From: JACDCA01 sp040881785 | Lineage (GTDB): Bacteria > Acidobacteriota > Vicinamibacteria > Vicinamibacterales > 2-12-FULL-66-21 | DNA: 54,810 nucleotides | Direction: 5' to 3' | Assembly (NCBI GenBank): GCA_040881785.1 | Contig: JBBECO010000271.1 | Location: 1-54,810, forward strand | Shown here: positions 8,084 through 16,204 of the stretch, piece after piece | Numbering within the stretch: position 1 is the first letter of the stretch | Layout of the letters: each line of letters starts with the position of its first letter | Program-made: the position numbers and the translations under genes | The notes under the pieces: model-generated | Told to the model about the DNA's origin: nothing | Databases searched by the model: none | What the model saw: only the letters and a program-made list of their open reading frames with translations

Positions 8084-8815
8084 CAAGTCATACGGCACGA
8101 CGCGCCTGAAGACTTCGAGGTCGTCGTGCGCCACGAGCCCGTAGAGATGCCGGAGCAGGCCTGCGATCATCCGATCCTCGACGCAGACGATCCGGTAGGC
8201 TCCCGTGGGCGTCAGCACGACTGTCCCTGTCGTCCAGCCCTCCTTGCGTCTCGAGGACACGACGACAAGTGCCGCGCCGGGCACGCCGGCTTCGGCGCCG
8301 GTGCGCACGCGGTCCGCAACGTCAGGCCCCTGCCGAGTGGCGAGCTCCACCGCCGCGCGCCTGGCCCGGCGGCGAACGCGAGACGTCCGAAGTCCCTTGT
8401 CGATCGCGGTGAGCAGCGGATCGCCGAGCGGGGAGTCCGAGGCGGCGCCGATCGCGCGCAAGGAACCCGAGGCGACAAGATATGTGGAGATCCACCCCGC
8501 GGGCGTGAGCAGGATGAAGGTCAACCACGACAGTCCACTCGCCGCCGCCAGCGTGGTCGTGCTCACCTGAAGGTGTTGCGGGGTCGTGGCCGGATCCTGT
8601 TTTGCCGCCGCCGCGAGCAGGGCCCGGTTGTTCCGGACGGACACGTCCTCGGCGTGCGCGAAGAAACCGGGTATGCCAATAGCGGCGCCGGCCAGGATCG
8701 TCACGATGGCACCGGCGGCGACCTGCGGAGAAACCTGATCTTCGAAGCGGGACCAGTAATACCGCGGAAGGATGCCCACGAAGACCCCGGCGATGAAGCG
8801 CAGTGCTTCGCGCAC
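8063..8815 (-). CDS. Hypothetical membrane protein
   Basis: The 250-residue protein has an N-terminal hydrophobic segment (about residues 5-17), a second around 32-52 and a third near 95-115 (LTFILLTPAGWISTYLVASG). A soluble Arg-rich C-terminal half follows that contains a possible small beta domain (LVVVSSRRKEGW, TVVLTPTGAYRIV). I do not recognise the family. The GTG start is preceded by TATGCT six bases upstream, consistent with a leaderless mRNA. The 3' end runs into the palindromic repeat cluster, so the last residues (YDLPAGRPT) are partly repeat-encoded. Confidence 0.7.
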   Translation of the reverse strand: MREALRFIAGVFVGILPRYYWSRFEDQVSPQVAAGAIVTILAGAAIGIPGFFAHAEDVSVRNNRALLAAAAKQDPATTPQHLQVSTTTLAAASGLSWLTFILLTPAGWISTYLVASGSLRAIGAASDSPLGDPLLTAIDKGLRTSRVRRRARRAAVELATRQGPDVADRVRTGAEAGVPGAALVVVSSRRKEGWTTGTVVLTPTGAYRIVCVEDRMIAGLLRHLYGLVAHDDLEVFRRVVPYDLPAGRPT

Positions 8816-8821
8816 GGGGTC

Positions 8822-8827
8822 AGCATA
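8822..8827 (-). promoter_or_regulatory. -10-like box (TATGCT) before the GTG at 8815
   Basis: TATGCT on the minus strand ends six bases before the GTG start, so transcription would begin at the start codon. Confidence 0.35.
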
Positions 8828-8840
8828 GCTGAAGGCGCCG

Positions 8841-8927
8841 CTATCTGTTGACGAGCATCAGCGCAATGCCCACCATGACGATCAGGATCGCCACCACCCA
8901 CCACGACAAACCCGCGACTTTGTTCAT
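8841..8927 (-). CDS. 28-residue single-span membrane peptide
   Basis: The frame reads MNKVAGLSWWVVAILIV and continues MVGIALMLVNR to a stop. It is one transmembrane helix with a Lys at the N-terminus and Asn-Arg at the C-terminus. GGGGGAGCG lies upstream of the ATG at a workable spacing. It is 25 bases upstream of the membrane-protein gene starting at 8815 on the same strand. The clean helix with charged ends, in a GC-rich gap where such a hydrophobic frame would not be expected by chance, supports a real gene, but there is no homology evidence. It could be a regulatory or stabilising peptide for a membrane complex. Confidence 0.5.
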   Translation of the reverse strand: MNKVAGLSWWVVAILIVMVGIALMLVNR

Positions 8928-9060
8928 ACCCGACGCTCCCCCAGCAGGGATGAGTTGCAACCCGCTGGCCGCTTACAAAAGTTGAGGTTGACGGGGAAGG
9001 CCCGTTCGTCCGACACTCTGCCTACTCCCCAGGTTCTTCCGTGCGAAAGGTACGCCCCGC

Positions 9061-9303
9061 GTGTCTGTGCTCCCCGTCCATCCAGACGGTCGTCTGCTGT
9101 GGCGTCTGCGTCGCCGGTCATCGGACGTCAGCTGCGTGCTGTTCGCGGCCTCGCTGCCCGTCGAGGTGCAGGTGCTGCAGGACCGGGACGTCGTGCTGTC
9201 AGAGGTGTTTCCCGAGGAAGTGCTGGCGATGCGGTGGGCAACGGTTTACGGGGAGCGCCTCCGGCAGCAGGGCTGGCGGGAGGCGCCCGGGGAAGTGGCC
9301 TGA
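9061..9303 (+). CDS. Small conserved-looking hypothetical protein
   Basis: The 80-residue product starts at GTG. It contains a compact beta-rich N-terminal half (GRLLWRLRR, VSCVLFAASLPVEVQVLQDRD) and a C-terminal helix (FPEEVLAMRWATVYGERLRQQ, ending GW). The pattern of a strand pair followed by a RWA.VY.ERLR helix looks like a folded small domain rather than a shadow frame. No signal peptide or catalytic motif is present. AAAGG about ten bases upstream may serve as ribosome binding site. It ends five bases from the convergent 9309 gene. Function unknown. Confidence 0.6.
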   Translation: MSVLPVHPDGRLLWRLRRRSSDVSCVLFAASLPVEVQVLQDRDVVLSEVFPEEVLAMRWATVYGERLRQQGWREAPGEVA

Positions 9304-9308
9304 CGGCC

Positions 9309-9488
9309 TCAGGCGAAGACGAGCGCGGCGGCGCCCCACAGCACGAGCGCGACGATGGAGGCCAGCGTCAGGTCCTTCCACAGCGGCGGGTTCTGTTCCG
9401 ACTCGTCGAGATCGACGTCGAGCGCGCGCAGTCTCGGTTCGATTCGCCAGCTCTCGATCGTCCAGTCGTCATAATGCCTGGATCCCAC
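9309..9488 (-). CDS. Small tail-anchored membrane protein
   Basis: The 59-residue product has an acidic, Trp-containing soluble part (RHYDDWTIESWRIEPRLRALD) and a C-terminal transmembrane helix (LTLASIVALVLWGAAALVF) ending Ala. The GTG start at 9488 has GGAGG at ideal spacing; a second in-frame GTG two codons upstream is too close to that site. The layout fits a protein anchored in the inner membrane by its C-terminus. I recognise no family. Confidence 0.6.
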   Translation of the reverse strand: MGSRHYDDWTIESWRIEPRLRALDVDLDESEQNPPLWKDLTLASIVALVLWGAAALVFA

Positions 9489-9656
9489 AGACACCTCCTC
9501 CGGGAAAGACAGGGCCGAGGACGCAAGCGGCCTGCCAGCCCGGCGCGGCCTGGACCTGGCCGGATTCCGAGGAAATCGGCGTCTCAGTCGTCCGGATCCG
9601 GCGGGATTCCGCCCGCCGCGTCGCAAAAAGATGCACACCGGCGCCGGAGATCTGAC

Positions 9657-9662
9657 GTAGAC
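9657..9662 (+). promoter_or_regulatory. Possible -10 (TAGACT) upstream of the VWFA-related gene
   Basis: TAGACT lies about 85 bases before the ATG at 9748, so this gene may have an ordinary untranslated leader. No good -35 at 17 bases is visible. The leader would contain the palindromes at 9686-9730. Confidence 0.25.
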
Positions 9663-9685
9663 TGCTCGGTGCCAGCCAGCCTGCC

Positions 9686-9730
9686 CGCCGGACCGGACGT
9701 CCGGTAGCCGCCGGACCGCCGATCCGGCCA
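9686..9730. repeat. CCGGAC palindrome cluster upstream of the VWFA-related gene
   Basis: A perfect 14-base palindrome ACCGGACGTCCGGT at 9692-9705 is flanked by further GCCGGACC and GATCCGGCC units. It could be an operator or an RNA hairpin in the leader of the 9748 gene, or another member of the GGTCC/TCCGGA repeats seen at 1608-1677. Confidence 0.45.
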
Positions 9731-9747
9731 CAGGAGCGGGGCGCGTC

Positions 9748-11799
9748 ATGTCCAGTCGCAGTGCAGTTGTCGTCACCGGCCTGTGTGCCGCCACGCTCTC
9801 GCTCGTCGCGCAGTCCGCGCCGCCGGCCGCCGCCCAGGATCCGCAGCGCCCGCGTTTCCGCACCGAGGCGAACTTCGTGCGCGTGGATGTGTTCCCGACG
9901 CGCAACGGCGCACCCGTGAAGGACCTGACGGCGGCGGATTTCGACGTGCTCGAAGACGGTGTGCCGCAGAAGATCGAGACCTTCGAGTTCGTGCAGGTCC
10001 GAACCGGCGCGCCTCTGAACGAACGGCGGGAGCCGAATACGATCGGGGAGATGCGCGAGGCGATGCGGGACCCGCGCGCGCGTGTGTTCGTCCTGTTCCT
10101 CGATGTGCCGCACGTGGGGATCGGCAATTCGATGGTCATGCGCGAGCCGCTCGTCCGCCTGATCGATCGCGTCCTCGGACCGGACGATCTCGTCGGTATC
10201 ATGACGCCGATGATGGCGTCCTCCGACGTGGTGTTTGCGCGGAAGACGCAGGTCATGGCCGGCGGCCTGCGCGACAAGTGGCCCTGGGGTGAGCGCTTCT
10301 CGCTCGCCGAAGACGAGCGGGAGATCCTGTACAAGGCGTGCTACCCGTGGGAAGCGACCAAGGACGTGGTCGCGGAGATGATCGCCCGCCGCCGGGAACG
10401 TTACACGCTCGACTCCCTGTACGACCTGGTCAACTGGCTGCGTGACGAGCGGGAAGAGCGCAAGGCGGTGCTCACCGTCTCGGAGGGATGGGCACTCTTC
10501 CGTCCCAACACGGACCTGACGCGCCCCCGCGTGATCGCTCCTGGCGTGACGGAGCCGATCCCCGGGCCGGAGCCGATCGGCACCGGGTCGGATGGCCGCC
10601 TGCGGATCGGCCACGAGAACAGTCGAGGCAGCGGAACGAAGACGGAATGCGATCGCGATCGCCTGTACCTGTCGCTCACGGACAACGACCTCTACTTCAG
10701 GGACATCATCGGGGCGGCCAATCGCGCCAACGCCAGCTTCTACACGGTCGATCCCCGCGGACTGGACGTCTTCGATGCGCCGATCGGTCCGGCAAAGCCG
10801 CCGCCGCTGGCGGTCGACATGGCCAATCTCCGCCACCGCATCGAGACGCTGCAGACCCTGGCGGAAGCGACCGACGGCCTGGCCGCGGTCAACAGCAATG
10901 ACATCGACAAGGGGCTGCGGCGCATCACCGACGACCTGTCGTCCTACTACCTGCTCGGGTACTACTCGACAAACACGAAACTGGACGGCCAGTTCCGCAG
11001 GATTCAGGTCAAGGTGACACAGCCCGGCATCGATCTGCGCGCGCGACGAGGGTACAAGGCCGCGACGGAACGCGAGGTGACCGAAGCGCGCGACGCGGCC
11101 TCCGCTCCCGTGCCCGAGCATGTCAAGGTCGCCCACGACGCACTCGAGGGGCTCGGACGGATTCGCCCGGCCTGGACGTTCAGCGCGCACGCCATTGCCG
11201 TCCAGGGGGACGAGACGACGGTGTGGGTGGCGGGGGAGATGAAGGGTGCGGCAGCGGCAGCCGCCACGGCCGAGATCACCGTGAGCGTGGGAGGCGAGAC
11301 ATCGGTTGCGTCGGCCGTGCTGGCGGCCGGACAGCGCGGCTTCGTCGTTCCCGTTACCTTGCAGAAACGCGTGACCGACACCTTGACCGTGCGCGTGCGC
11401 GTTCCCCAGGGACCAGGGCAGGCATCGCTCACCGACATGCTCAGAATCGATGCCGTCGAGGGGCTCCCGCACGCATTGCTGTACCGCCGCGGGCCATCGA
11501 CCGGCAACCGCATGCAGCCGGCAGGATCGCCCGCCTTCAGCCGTACCGAGCGCGCGCGGCTGGAGATCCCCGTCGAGGCGGACGCGAAACTCACCGGCAG
11601 CCGCGTCCTCGATCGCAACGGCGGCGTGATCGAGCTCCCGGTGACACTCGCCGAGCGCACCGACGAGGCGGGACAGCGCTGGCTGACCGCGGAACTCGTC
11701 CTGGCGCCCCTGGCCGCCGGCGATTACATCGTGGAGTTGAGTGGAACCGTGGGCGGGGCGGAGCACAAGGTGCTCACGGCGATCCGCGTCACGCGGTAG
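9748..11799 (+). CDS. VWFA-related acidobacterial-type exported protein
   Basis: The 683-residue product has a signal peptide (cleavage near AAAQ). It then carries the hallmark opening of VWFA-related acidobacterial proteins: FRTEANFVRVDVFPT, NGAPVKDLTAADFDVLEDG, PQKIETFEF. A Rossmann-like VWA core follows (VFVLFLDVPHVGIGN, GPDDLVGIMTPM), then SFYTVDPRGLD and YYLLGYYSTN, and a C-terminal beta-rich region. The usual MIDAS signature DxSxS is replaced by DVPHV at the first strand, so metal-dependent binding through a canonical site is unlikely. The protein is probably periplasmic or surface-located. The gene stands alone and ends in a palindromic repeat block. Confidence 0.88.
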   Translation: MSSRSAVVVTGLCAATLSLVAQSAPPAAAQDPQRPRFRTEANFVRVDVFPTRNGAPVKDLTAADFDVLEDGVPQKIETFEFVQVRTGAPLNERREPNTIGEMREAMRDPRARVFVLFLDVPHVGIGNSMVMREPLVRLIDRVLGPDDLVGIMTPMMASSDVVFARKTQVMAGGLRDKWPWGERFSLAEDEREILYKACYPWEATKDVVAEMIARRRERYTLDSLYDLVNWLRDEREERKAVLTVSEGWALFRPNTDLTRPRVIAPGVTEPIPGPEPIGTGSDGRLRIGHENSRGSGTKTECDRDRLYLSLTDNDLYFRDIIGAANRANASFYTVDPRGLDVFDAPIGPAKPPPLAVDMANLRHRIETLQTLAEATDGLAAVNSNDIDKGLRRITDDLSSYYLLGYYSTNTKLDGQFRRIQVKVTQPGIDLRARRGYKAATEREVTEARDAASAPVPEHVKVAHDALEGLGRIRPAWTFSAHAIAVQGDETTVWVAGEMKGAAAAAATAEITVSVGGETSVASAVLAAGQRGFVVPVTLQKRVTDTLTVRVRVPQGPGQASLTDMLRIDAVEGLPHALLYRRGPSTGNRMQPAGSPAFSRTERARLEIPVEADAKLTGSRVLDRNGGVIELPVTLAERTDEAGQRWLTAELVLAPLAAGDYIVELSGTVGGAEHKVLTAIRVTR

Positions 11800-11807
11800 G
11801 ACGTTTC

Positions 11808-11943
11808 CTTCCGCCAAAAGGCGGAAGCCACGGGGACCCGAGATTGACTCCCTTGAGTGCCAAGTGGCTTCCACCTTTAGGTGGAAGGAGACAGGCTAGA
11901 TTCGCCCCCAACCGTAATAGTGGCTTCCACCTTTAGGTGGAAG
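11808..11943. repeat. Three CTTCC(A/G)CC palindromes between convergent genes
   Basis: Three hairpins occur: CTTCCGCC-AAAA-GGCGGAAG at 11808-11827, and two identical CTTCCACCTTTAGGTGGAAG copies at 11868-11887 and 11924-11943, each preceded by GTGG. The first is inverted relative to the other two. The block lies between the 9748 gene and the histidine kinase, whose 3' ends face each other. Confidence 0.75.
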
Positions 11944-11951
11944 AAGACCCG

Positions 11952-14627
11952 CTAGATCAACGCCGGAAGCAGAGCCGACAGGCGGTCGACTTCCTGCTCG
12001 AGCAGCGGGAGCGTCTCCCGGGCGGCGGCGACGTCGCCGTCATACCCGATCGCCTCCATGCGCGTCGCCACGCCGCGGGCGGATCCCTGGGGGAAGTTGC
12101 TGATCGTCCCCTTGAGCGCGTGCGCCGCGCGGCGCAGCGCGATCATGTCTTCCGCCGCAAGGGCCGTCCGGATCTGATCCATCAGCCTGGGACTCTGCTC
12201 CAGGAAAATATCCACCAGCTTCCTCGCCAGCTCCACGTCGTCGTCCAGACCTGCGAGGAACGCGGGACGTCCGGCGAGCTCCGGCGGCACGCTGCTCGGT
12301 GTGCCGTTGACGCTCAACTCTTCGACGGCGCGGAACAGCGCGTCGCGTGAGATCGGCTTCGAGACGAACAGGTCCATGCCGGCCGCCCGGCAGCGCGCCT
12401 GATCGTCGGAGAGCGCGGAGGCCGACATCCCGACGATCGGGATATGGCCGGAGGTCGCGTTCTCCCAGGCGCGGATCGTCGCCGCGGCCTGCAGGCCGTC
12501 GATCTCGGGCATCTGCAGGTCCATCAGCACGAGATCCACCGGCGTGCGCGCCAGCTCCTGCAGCGCCTCGCGGCCGTTCCGGGCGGTGACCACGCGGTGT
12601 CCCCTGCCCGAGAGCACGGCGTCGAGCAGCTCGCGGTGGACGTCTTCGTCTTCGACGACGAGCAGGGTGAGCGCGCGCTGATGCTCCTCGGCACCCGCCG
12701 CCTCGGACACCGGCGATGCCGCCGGCTCTGCCGCCTCGGCGGTGGCGAACGTCGCCGTGAAACGGAACGTGGATCCTTCTCCGGCGTCGCTCTCGACCCA
12801 GAGGTCGCCGCGCATCATCTCCACGAGGCGCATCGAAATCGACAACCCGAGGCCGGTGCCGCCGTAGCGGCGCGTGGCCGAGCCGTCGGCCTGCGAGAAG
12901 GCCTGGAACACCACGTCCTGTTTGTCGCGGGGAATCCCGATACCGGTATCGATCACGCCGAAATGCAGGCACACCTCACCCGGCAGCGCGCCGGCGACGC
13001 CGACCCGCAGGCGCACCTCGCCGCGGTCGGTGAACTTCAAGGCATTGCCGAGCAGGTTGATCAGCACCTGCCGGAGCCGCATTGCGTCGCCCACGAGGGC
13101 GTCGGGGGCCTCGTCGGCCACCTCGAGACTGAGCCGCAGCTGCTTCTCGGAGGCCCGGACGCGCAGCGTCTCCACGGCGTCGTGCACGGTGGCGCGCAGC
13201 GTGAACGGGGAATGGTCGAGGGTGAGCTTCCGCGATTCGATCTTCGAGAAGTCGAGGATGTCATTGATGATGGCCATCAGCGCTTCGGCCGTCGTCCGGA
13301 TGCGCCGCACCATGTTCTCGCGCAGCCCGCTCTCTTCCATGTGCTGCGCCATCCCGATGATCGCGCTGAGCGGCGTGCGGATCTCGTGGCTGACGTTGGC
13401 CAGGAATTCCCCTTTCGCGCGATTGGCGTCTTCCGATTTGGCGCGGGCGTCCTCGACGAGGCGCGACTTGTCTTCGAGCTGCCGCACGAGATCGCGCGGA
13501 CGGGTGACATCCTGGAAGCTGAAGGTCAGCCCGGCGATCTCGCCGTTGACGTCGCGGGCGGGCTGCGCGCTCCAGTGAAGGATCCGGCCGCTCGACGGCT
13601 GCTGCAGGTCCCCCTGGCCGGCGGCCCAGGGGTCTTCGAGCAGCGTGTGCAGCGTGGGCAGGAAGCTGTCGCCGTCGCCGACGGAGTAGAGCCGCGACAC
13701 CAGCCGCGAGAGCTCCGCGCCGATGACGTTGACCGGATCGAAGCCGAGGAGGTCTCCCGCGCGGACGTTGGCCGCGTCGATCCGGCCGTCGCGGCGGACG
13801 AAGATGATCCCGTCGGACGTCGAGTTGAAGATCTGCTGCTGCCGCGTGCGGTCCCGCTGCGCCGAGGCGTAGAGCATGGCGTTCTCGTTGGCCAGCCGGG
13901 ACTGGGTATCGACTGACTGCCGCAGCTCACGGGAGGAGCTCTCGAGGGCCTCGGACTTCTGACCGAGCTCGCTCACCAGCTGCCGCGCCAGCCGGATGAC
14001 GTGCGACGTCCGCTGCGTGCGGCGGTCCGCATTCCGCGCGACCATCGCGGCGTAGAGGCTCCCCGTGTAGAGCACCGTGATCTTGGCCAGTTCCGGCCCC
14101 AGCGGGATGTCCCGGCCGTCGAGCAGGATGATGTACGCCACCACGCCCGCATAGGTGAGCGGCGCCAGGTGCGCGAAGAACAGCGCGCGGCGGACGGAAA
14201 TGGGCGTCTGGTCCACGACCCGGAAGATCGGCAGGAGGAACAGCCAGCTCTTGTCACCGCCGCTGGCATAGATGGCCAGCCCGTCGATCCAGAGATCGAA
14301 GATCAGGAAGGCGACCCCGAGATCGAAGTACTTCCGCAGGTCGGCGTAGAAGAGATGCAGCAGGTACCACGAGACGGCGCAGTACAGCGCGAAGGCCAGG
14401 TTCAGGCGCTGCCACTCCGCCCAGTTGACCGACCCGTTGACGAAGTAGTTGTGGAGGAGGACGGTCAGCGAGACGAGCGCGTAGCCCAGCACACGGAGCT
14501 TCGGCACCGTGACGGTGTTGAGGCGTACTACGCGCTCACGCTTGCGCCGTTCGGCATCCTGGGCGTCGACATAGAGTTCCCAGGAGTCAGGCGAAGTCGC
14601 GGCACGCTTGAACAAGCGCGCAAACAT
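11952..14627 (-). CDS. Hybrid sensor histidine kinase (TM-PAS-HisKA-HATPase-REC-HPt)
   Basis: The 891-residue protein has about five N-terminal membrane helices (residues roughly 45-200), a coiled-coil linker and a PAS domain (IFNSTSDGIIFVRRDG). The dimerisation domain has phospho-acceptor His-414 (VSHEIRTPLSAII). An ATPase domain follows with N-, G1- and G2-box motifs (INLLGNALKFTD, DTGIGIP, GGTGLGLSI). A receiver has Asp-703 (LVLMDLQMPEIDG), and a C-terminal HPt domain has His-836 (HALKG). A complete internal phosphorelay is therefore present. No response regulator is nearby, so the partner is elsewhere. I chose the ATG at 14627; the frame extends 29 residues upstream without recognisable sequence. 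A TACAAT box lies 25 bases upstream. Confidence 0.93.
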   Translation of the reverse strand: MFARLFKRAATSPDSWELYVDAQDAERRKRERVVRLNTVTVPKLRVLGYALVSLTVLLHNYFVNGSVNWAEWQRLNLAFALYCAVSWYLLHLFYADLRKYFDLGVAFLIFDLWIDGLAIYASGGDKSWLFLLPIFRVVDQTPISVRRALFFAHLAPLTYAGVVAYIILLDGRDIPLGPELAKITVLYTGSLYAAMVARNADRRTQRTSHVIRLARQLVSELGQKSEALESSSRELRQSVDTQSRLANENAMLYASAQRDRTRQQQIFNSTSDGIIFVRRDGRIDAANVRAGDLLGFDPVNVIGAELSRLVSRLYSVGDGDSFLPTLHTLLEDPWAAGQGDLQQPSSGRILHWSAQPARDVNGEIAGLTFSFQDVTRPRDLVRQLEDKSRLVEDARAKSEDANRAKGEFLANVSHEIRTPLSAIIGMAQHMEESGLRENMVRRIRTTAEALMAIINDILDFSKIESRKLTLDHSPFTLRATVHDAVETLRVRASEKQLRLSLEVADEAPDALVGDAMRLRQVLINLLGNALKFTDRGEVRLRVGVAGALPGEVCLHFGVIDTGIGIPRDKQDVVFQAFSQADGSATRRYGGTGLGLSISMRLVEMMRGDLWVESDAGEGSTFRFTATFATAEAAEPAASPVSEAAGAEEHQRALTLLVVEDEDVHRELLDAVLSGRGHRVVTARNGREALQELARTPVDLVLMDLQMPEIDGLQAAATIRAWENATSGHIPIVGMSASALSDDQARCRAAGMDLFVSKPISRDALFRAVEELSVNGTPSSVPPELAGRPAFLAGLDDDVELARKLVDIFLEQSPRLMDQIRTALAAEDMIALRRAAHALKGTISNFPQGSARGVATRMEAIGYDGDVAAARETLPLLEQEVDRLSALLPALI

Positions 14628-14689
14628 AAGGGCTTTACGGAGGATGGGATTGTAGCAGAAGTGGGCTCGCGCGAGTGAGCGAGTCGGGG

Positions 14690-14712
14690 GTCTGGGGGCG
14701 AAGCCCCCAGAC
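14690..14712. repeat. Hairpin downstream of tRNA-Gly
   Basis: GTCTGGGGG and CCCCCAGAC form a perfect nine-base stem around a five-base loop, seven bases after the tRNA-Gly 3' end on the minus strand. It lacks a T tract, so it may be a processing or pausing hairpin or another dispersed repeat rather than a full terminator. Confidence 0.55.
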
Positions 14713-14718
14713 AAATAT

Positions 14719-14792
14719 TGGAGCGGGCTACGGGGATCGAACCCGTCTGACTGGCTTGGGAAGCCAGGACATTACCACTATGCTAAGCCCGC
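14719..14792 (-). tRNA. tRNA-Gly (anticodon CCC)
   Basis: On the minus strand the acceptor GCGGGCT pairs with AGCCCGC, the anticodon stem CTGGC/GCCAG encloses the loop TTCCCAA (anticodon CCC), and the T-arm has GTTCGATC. The discriminator is T and CCA is encoded. The length is 74 bases. It decodes GGG glycine codons. Confidence 0.97.
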
Positions 14793-14828
14793 TCAGGTGA
14801 GGCCCATTTTACCATGACGCCGCAGGAC

Positions 14829-14851
14829 GCCCGGCCTGAAGGCCGGGCCTA
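14829..14851. repeat. GCCCGGCC-TGAA-GGCCGGGC dispersed palindrome
   Basis: A perfect palindrome with a TGAA loop followed by CTAC, the same family as at 8003-8022. Its CTA is the TAG stop codon of the phosphomannomutase on the opposite strand. Confidence 0.7.
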
Positions 14852-16204
14852 CGAACGGATGAACGCCAGGACCTCGTCGCGCTTCTCTTCCATCAGCGCC
14901 TGCGTCGTGGCCTCCAGATTCAACCTCAGCATCGGCTCGGTGTTCGACGCACGCACGTTGAAGTGCCAGTCGGGGTATTCGACCGAGGTGCCGTCCATGG
15001 CATAGACCCGGCCGTCCTGGTACTTCGCCGACAACGCGTCGAGCTTCGCCGGGATCAGGCTCATGTCTTTCAGCTTGGTGTTGATCTCCCCGGAGATGAA
15101 GTACTTCTCCCGCAGCGGCTCCAGCAGCTCTCGCAGTGTCTGGCCCTTGATCGACATCAGCTCGAGGATCAGCAGCGCCGGGATGAACCCGTTGTCGGCG
15201 TAGAAATAGTCGCGGAAGTAGTAGTGCCCGGTCACCTCACCGCCGAAGATGGCCCCCTCCTCGCGCATCCGCTGCTTGAAGAAAGCGTGGCCGACCCGGT
15301 TCATCAGGGCTGTGCCGCCGTATTTCGCGACCGTGTCTTTCACCGCGTAGCTGGCGCGGACGTCGTAGACGATTTTTGCGCCCGGGTGTTTCAGCAGGAA
15401 GGCCTCCGCGAGCAGCGCCGTCACGAAGTCGCCCGCGATGAACTCGCCGCTGCCGTCGATGAAGAAGACCCGGTCCGCGTCGCCGTCCCACGCGATGCCG
15501 ATGTCGGCCTTGTCGCGCACGACGCGCTCGACGATGTCGCGGCGGTTCTCCTCGATGAGCGGATTCGCTTCGTGGTTGGGGAACGTCCCATCCACCTCGA
15601 AGCACATCGTCGTCACCTTGCACGGGAGCCCGGCGAACAGCTTCGGCGCGACGAGACCGGCCATGCCGTTGCCGGCGTCGAGCACGACATGAAAGGGCTT
15701 GATCGTGTCGGTATCGATGAACGACAGGACGAGCTTCACGTAGTCGTCCACGACGTTCTTGGTCGTCACCGTGCCGCGTCCGGCCGGCGGTGCCGGCAGT
15801 TTCCCCTGCGCGATCATGTCGCGAATGTCGCCGATGCCCGCGTCGCCGCTGAGCGGGAAGGCTTCCTTCCGCACCATCTTGATGCCGTTGTATTCCTTGG
15901 GGTTGTGAGAGGCGGTGATCTGCACGCCGCCGTCGAGCCCGTCGCGGGCCACGGCGAAGTACATCATGTCGGTGCCCATCATCCCGTAGTCGACGACGTC
16001 GGCTCCCTGTTCGGTTGCCCCCTCGATGAACGCCGCCGCCACCGATGGGGACGACAGGCGCATGTCGCGCGACACGGCAATGCGCGCGGCGCCGAGGTAG
16101 GCGACAAAGCCGCGGCCGATGAGGCGCGCCGCCTCCTCGTTGATCTCGGACGGGTAGAGGCCCCGGATGTCGTAGGCCTTGAAAATCGCGGGATTGATGC
16201 TCAT
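14849..16204 (-). CDS. manB: Phosphomannomutase/phosphoglucomutase
   Basis: The 451-residue alpha-D-phosphohexomutase interconverts hexose 6-phosphate and hexose 1-phosphate (mannose and probably glucose). All four signatures are present in order: phosphoserine loop TASHNP, metal loop DGDADR, sugar-binding loop GGEVTGHYYF and phosphate loop RASNTEP. Length fits ManB/AlgC enzymes. Its ATG overlaps the stop of the pyrophosphorylase gene by four bases (ATGA), so the two are translationally coupled and together would make an NDP-mannose donor for glycan synthesis. The symbol is by family; substrate preference cannot be read from sequence alone. The stop codon lies inside a dispersed palindrome. 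Confidence 0.93.
   Translation of the reverse strand: MSINPAIFKAYDIRGLYPSEINEEAARLIGRGFVAYLGAARIAVSRDMRLSSPSVAAAFIEGATEQGADVVDYGMMGTDMMYFAVARDGLDGGVQITASHNPKEYNGIKMVRKEAFPLSGDAGIGDIRDMIAQGKLPAPPAGRGTVTTKNVVDDYVKLVLSFIDTDTIKPFHVVLDAGNGMAGLVAPKLFAGLPCKVTTMCFEVDGTFPNHEANPLIEENRRDIVERVVRDKADIGIAWDGDADRVFFIDGSGEFIAGDFVTALLAEAFLLKHPGAKIVYDVRASYAVKDTVAKYGGTALMNRVGHAFFKQRMREEGAIFGGEVTGHYYFRDYFYADNGFIPALLILELMSIKGQTLRELLEPLREKYFISGEINTKLKDMSLIPAKLDALSAKYQDGRVYAMDGTSVEYPDWHFNVRASNTEPMLRLNLEATTQALMEEKRDEVLAFIRS

Noticed and set aside
9469..11874. 801-residue minus-strand open frame opposite the VWFA-related gene
   Set aside because: Antisense shadow of a recognisable gene; composition is Arg/His/Asp-rich and featureless. 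Only its last 59 codons (9309-9488 region, different start) are kept as a separate small gene on independent evidence.
12444..13916. 490-residue plus-strand open frame opposite the histidine kinase
   Set aside because: Shadow of the HisKA/ATPase/REC coding sequence; no recognisable domain.
14828..14848. Terminator of the phosphomannomutase operon
   Set aside because: The hairpin lacks a T tract and is one of several dispersed copies in different contexts, so it is treated as a repeat.
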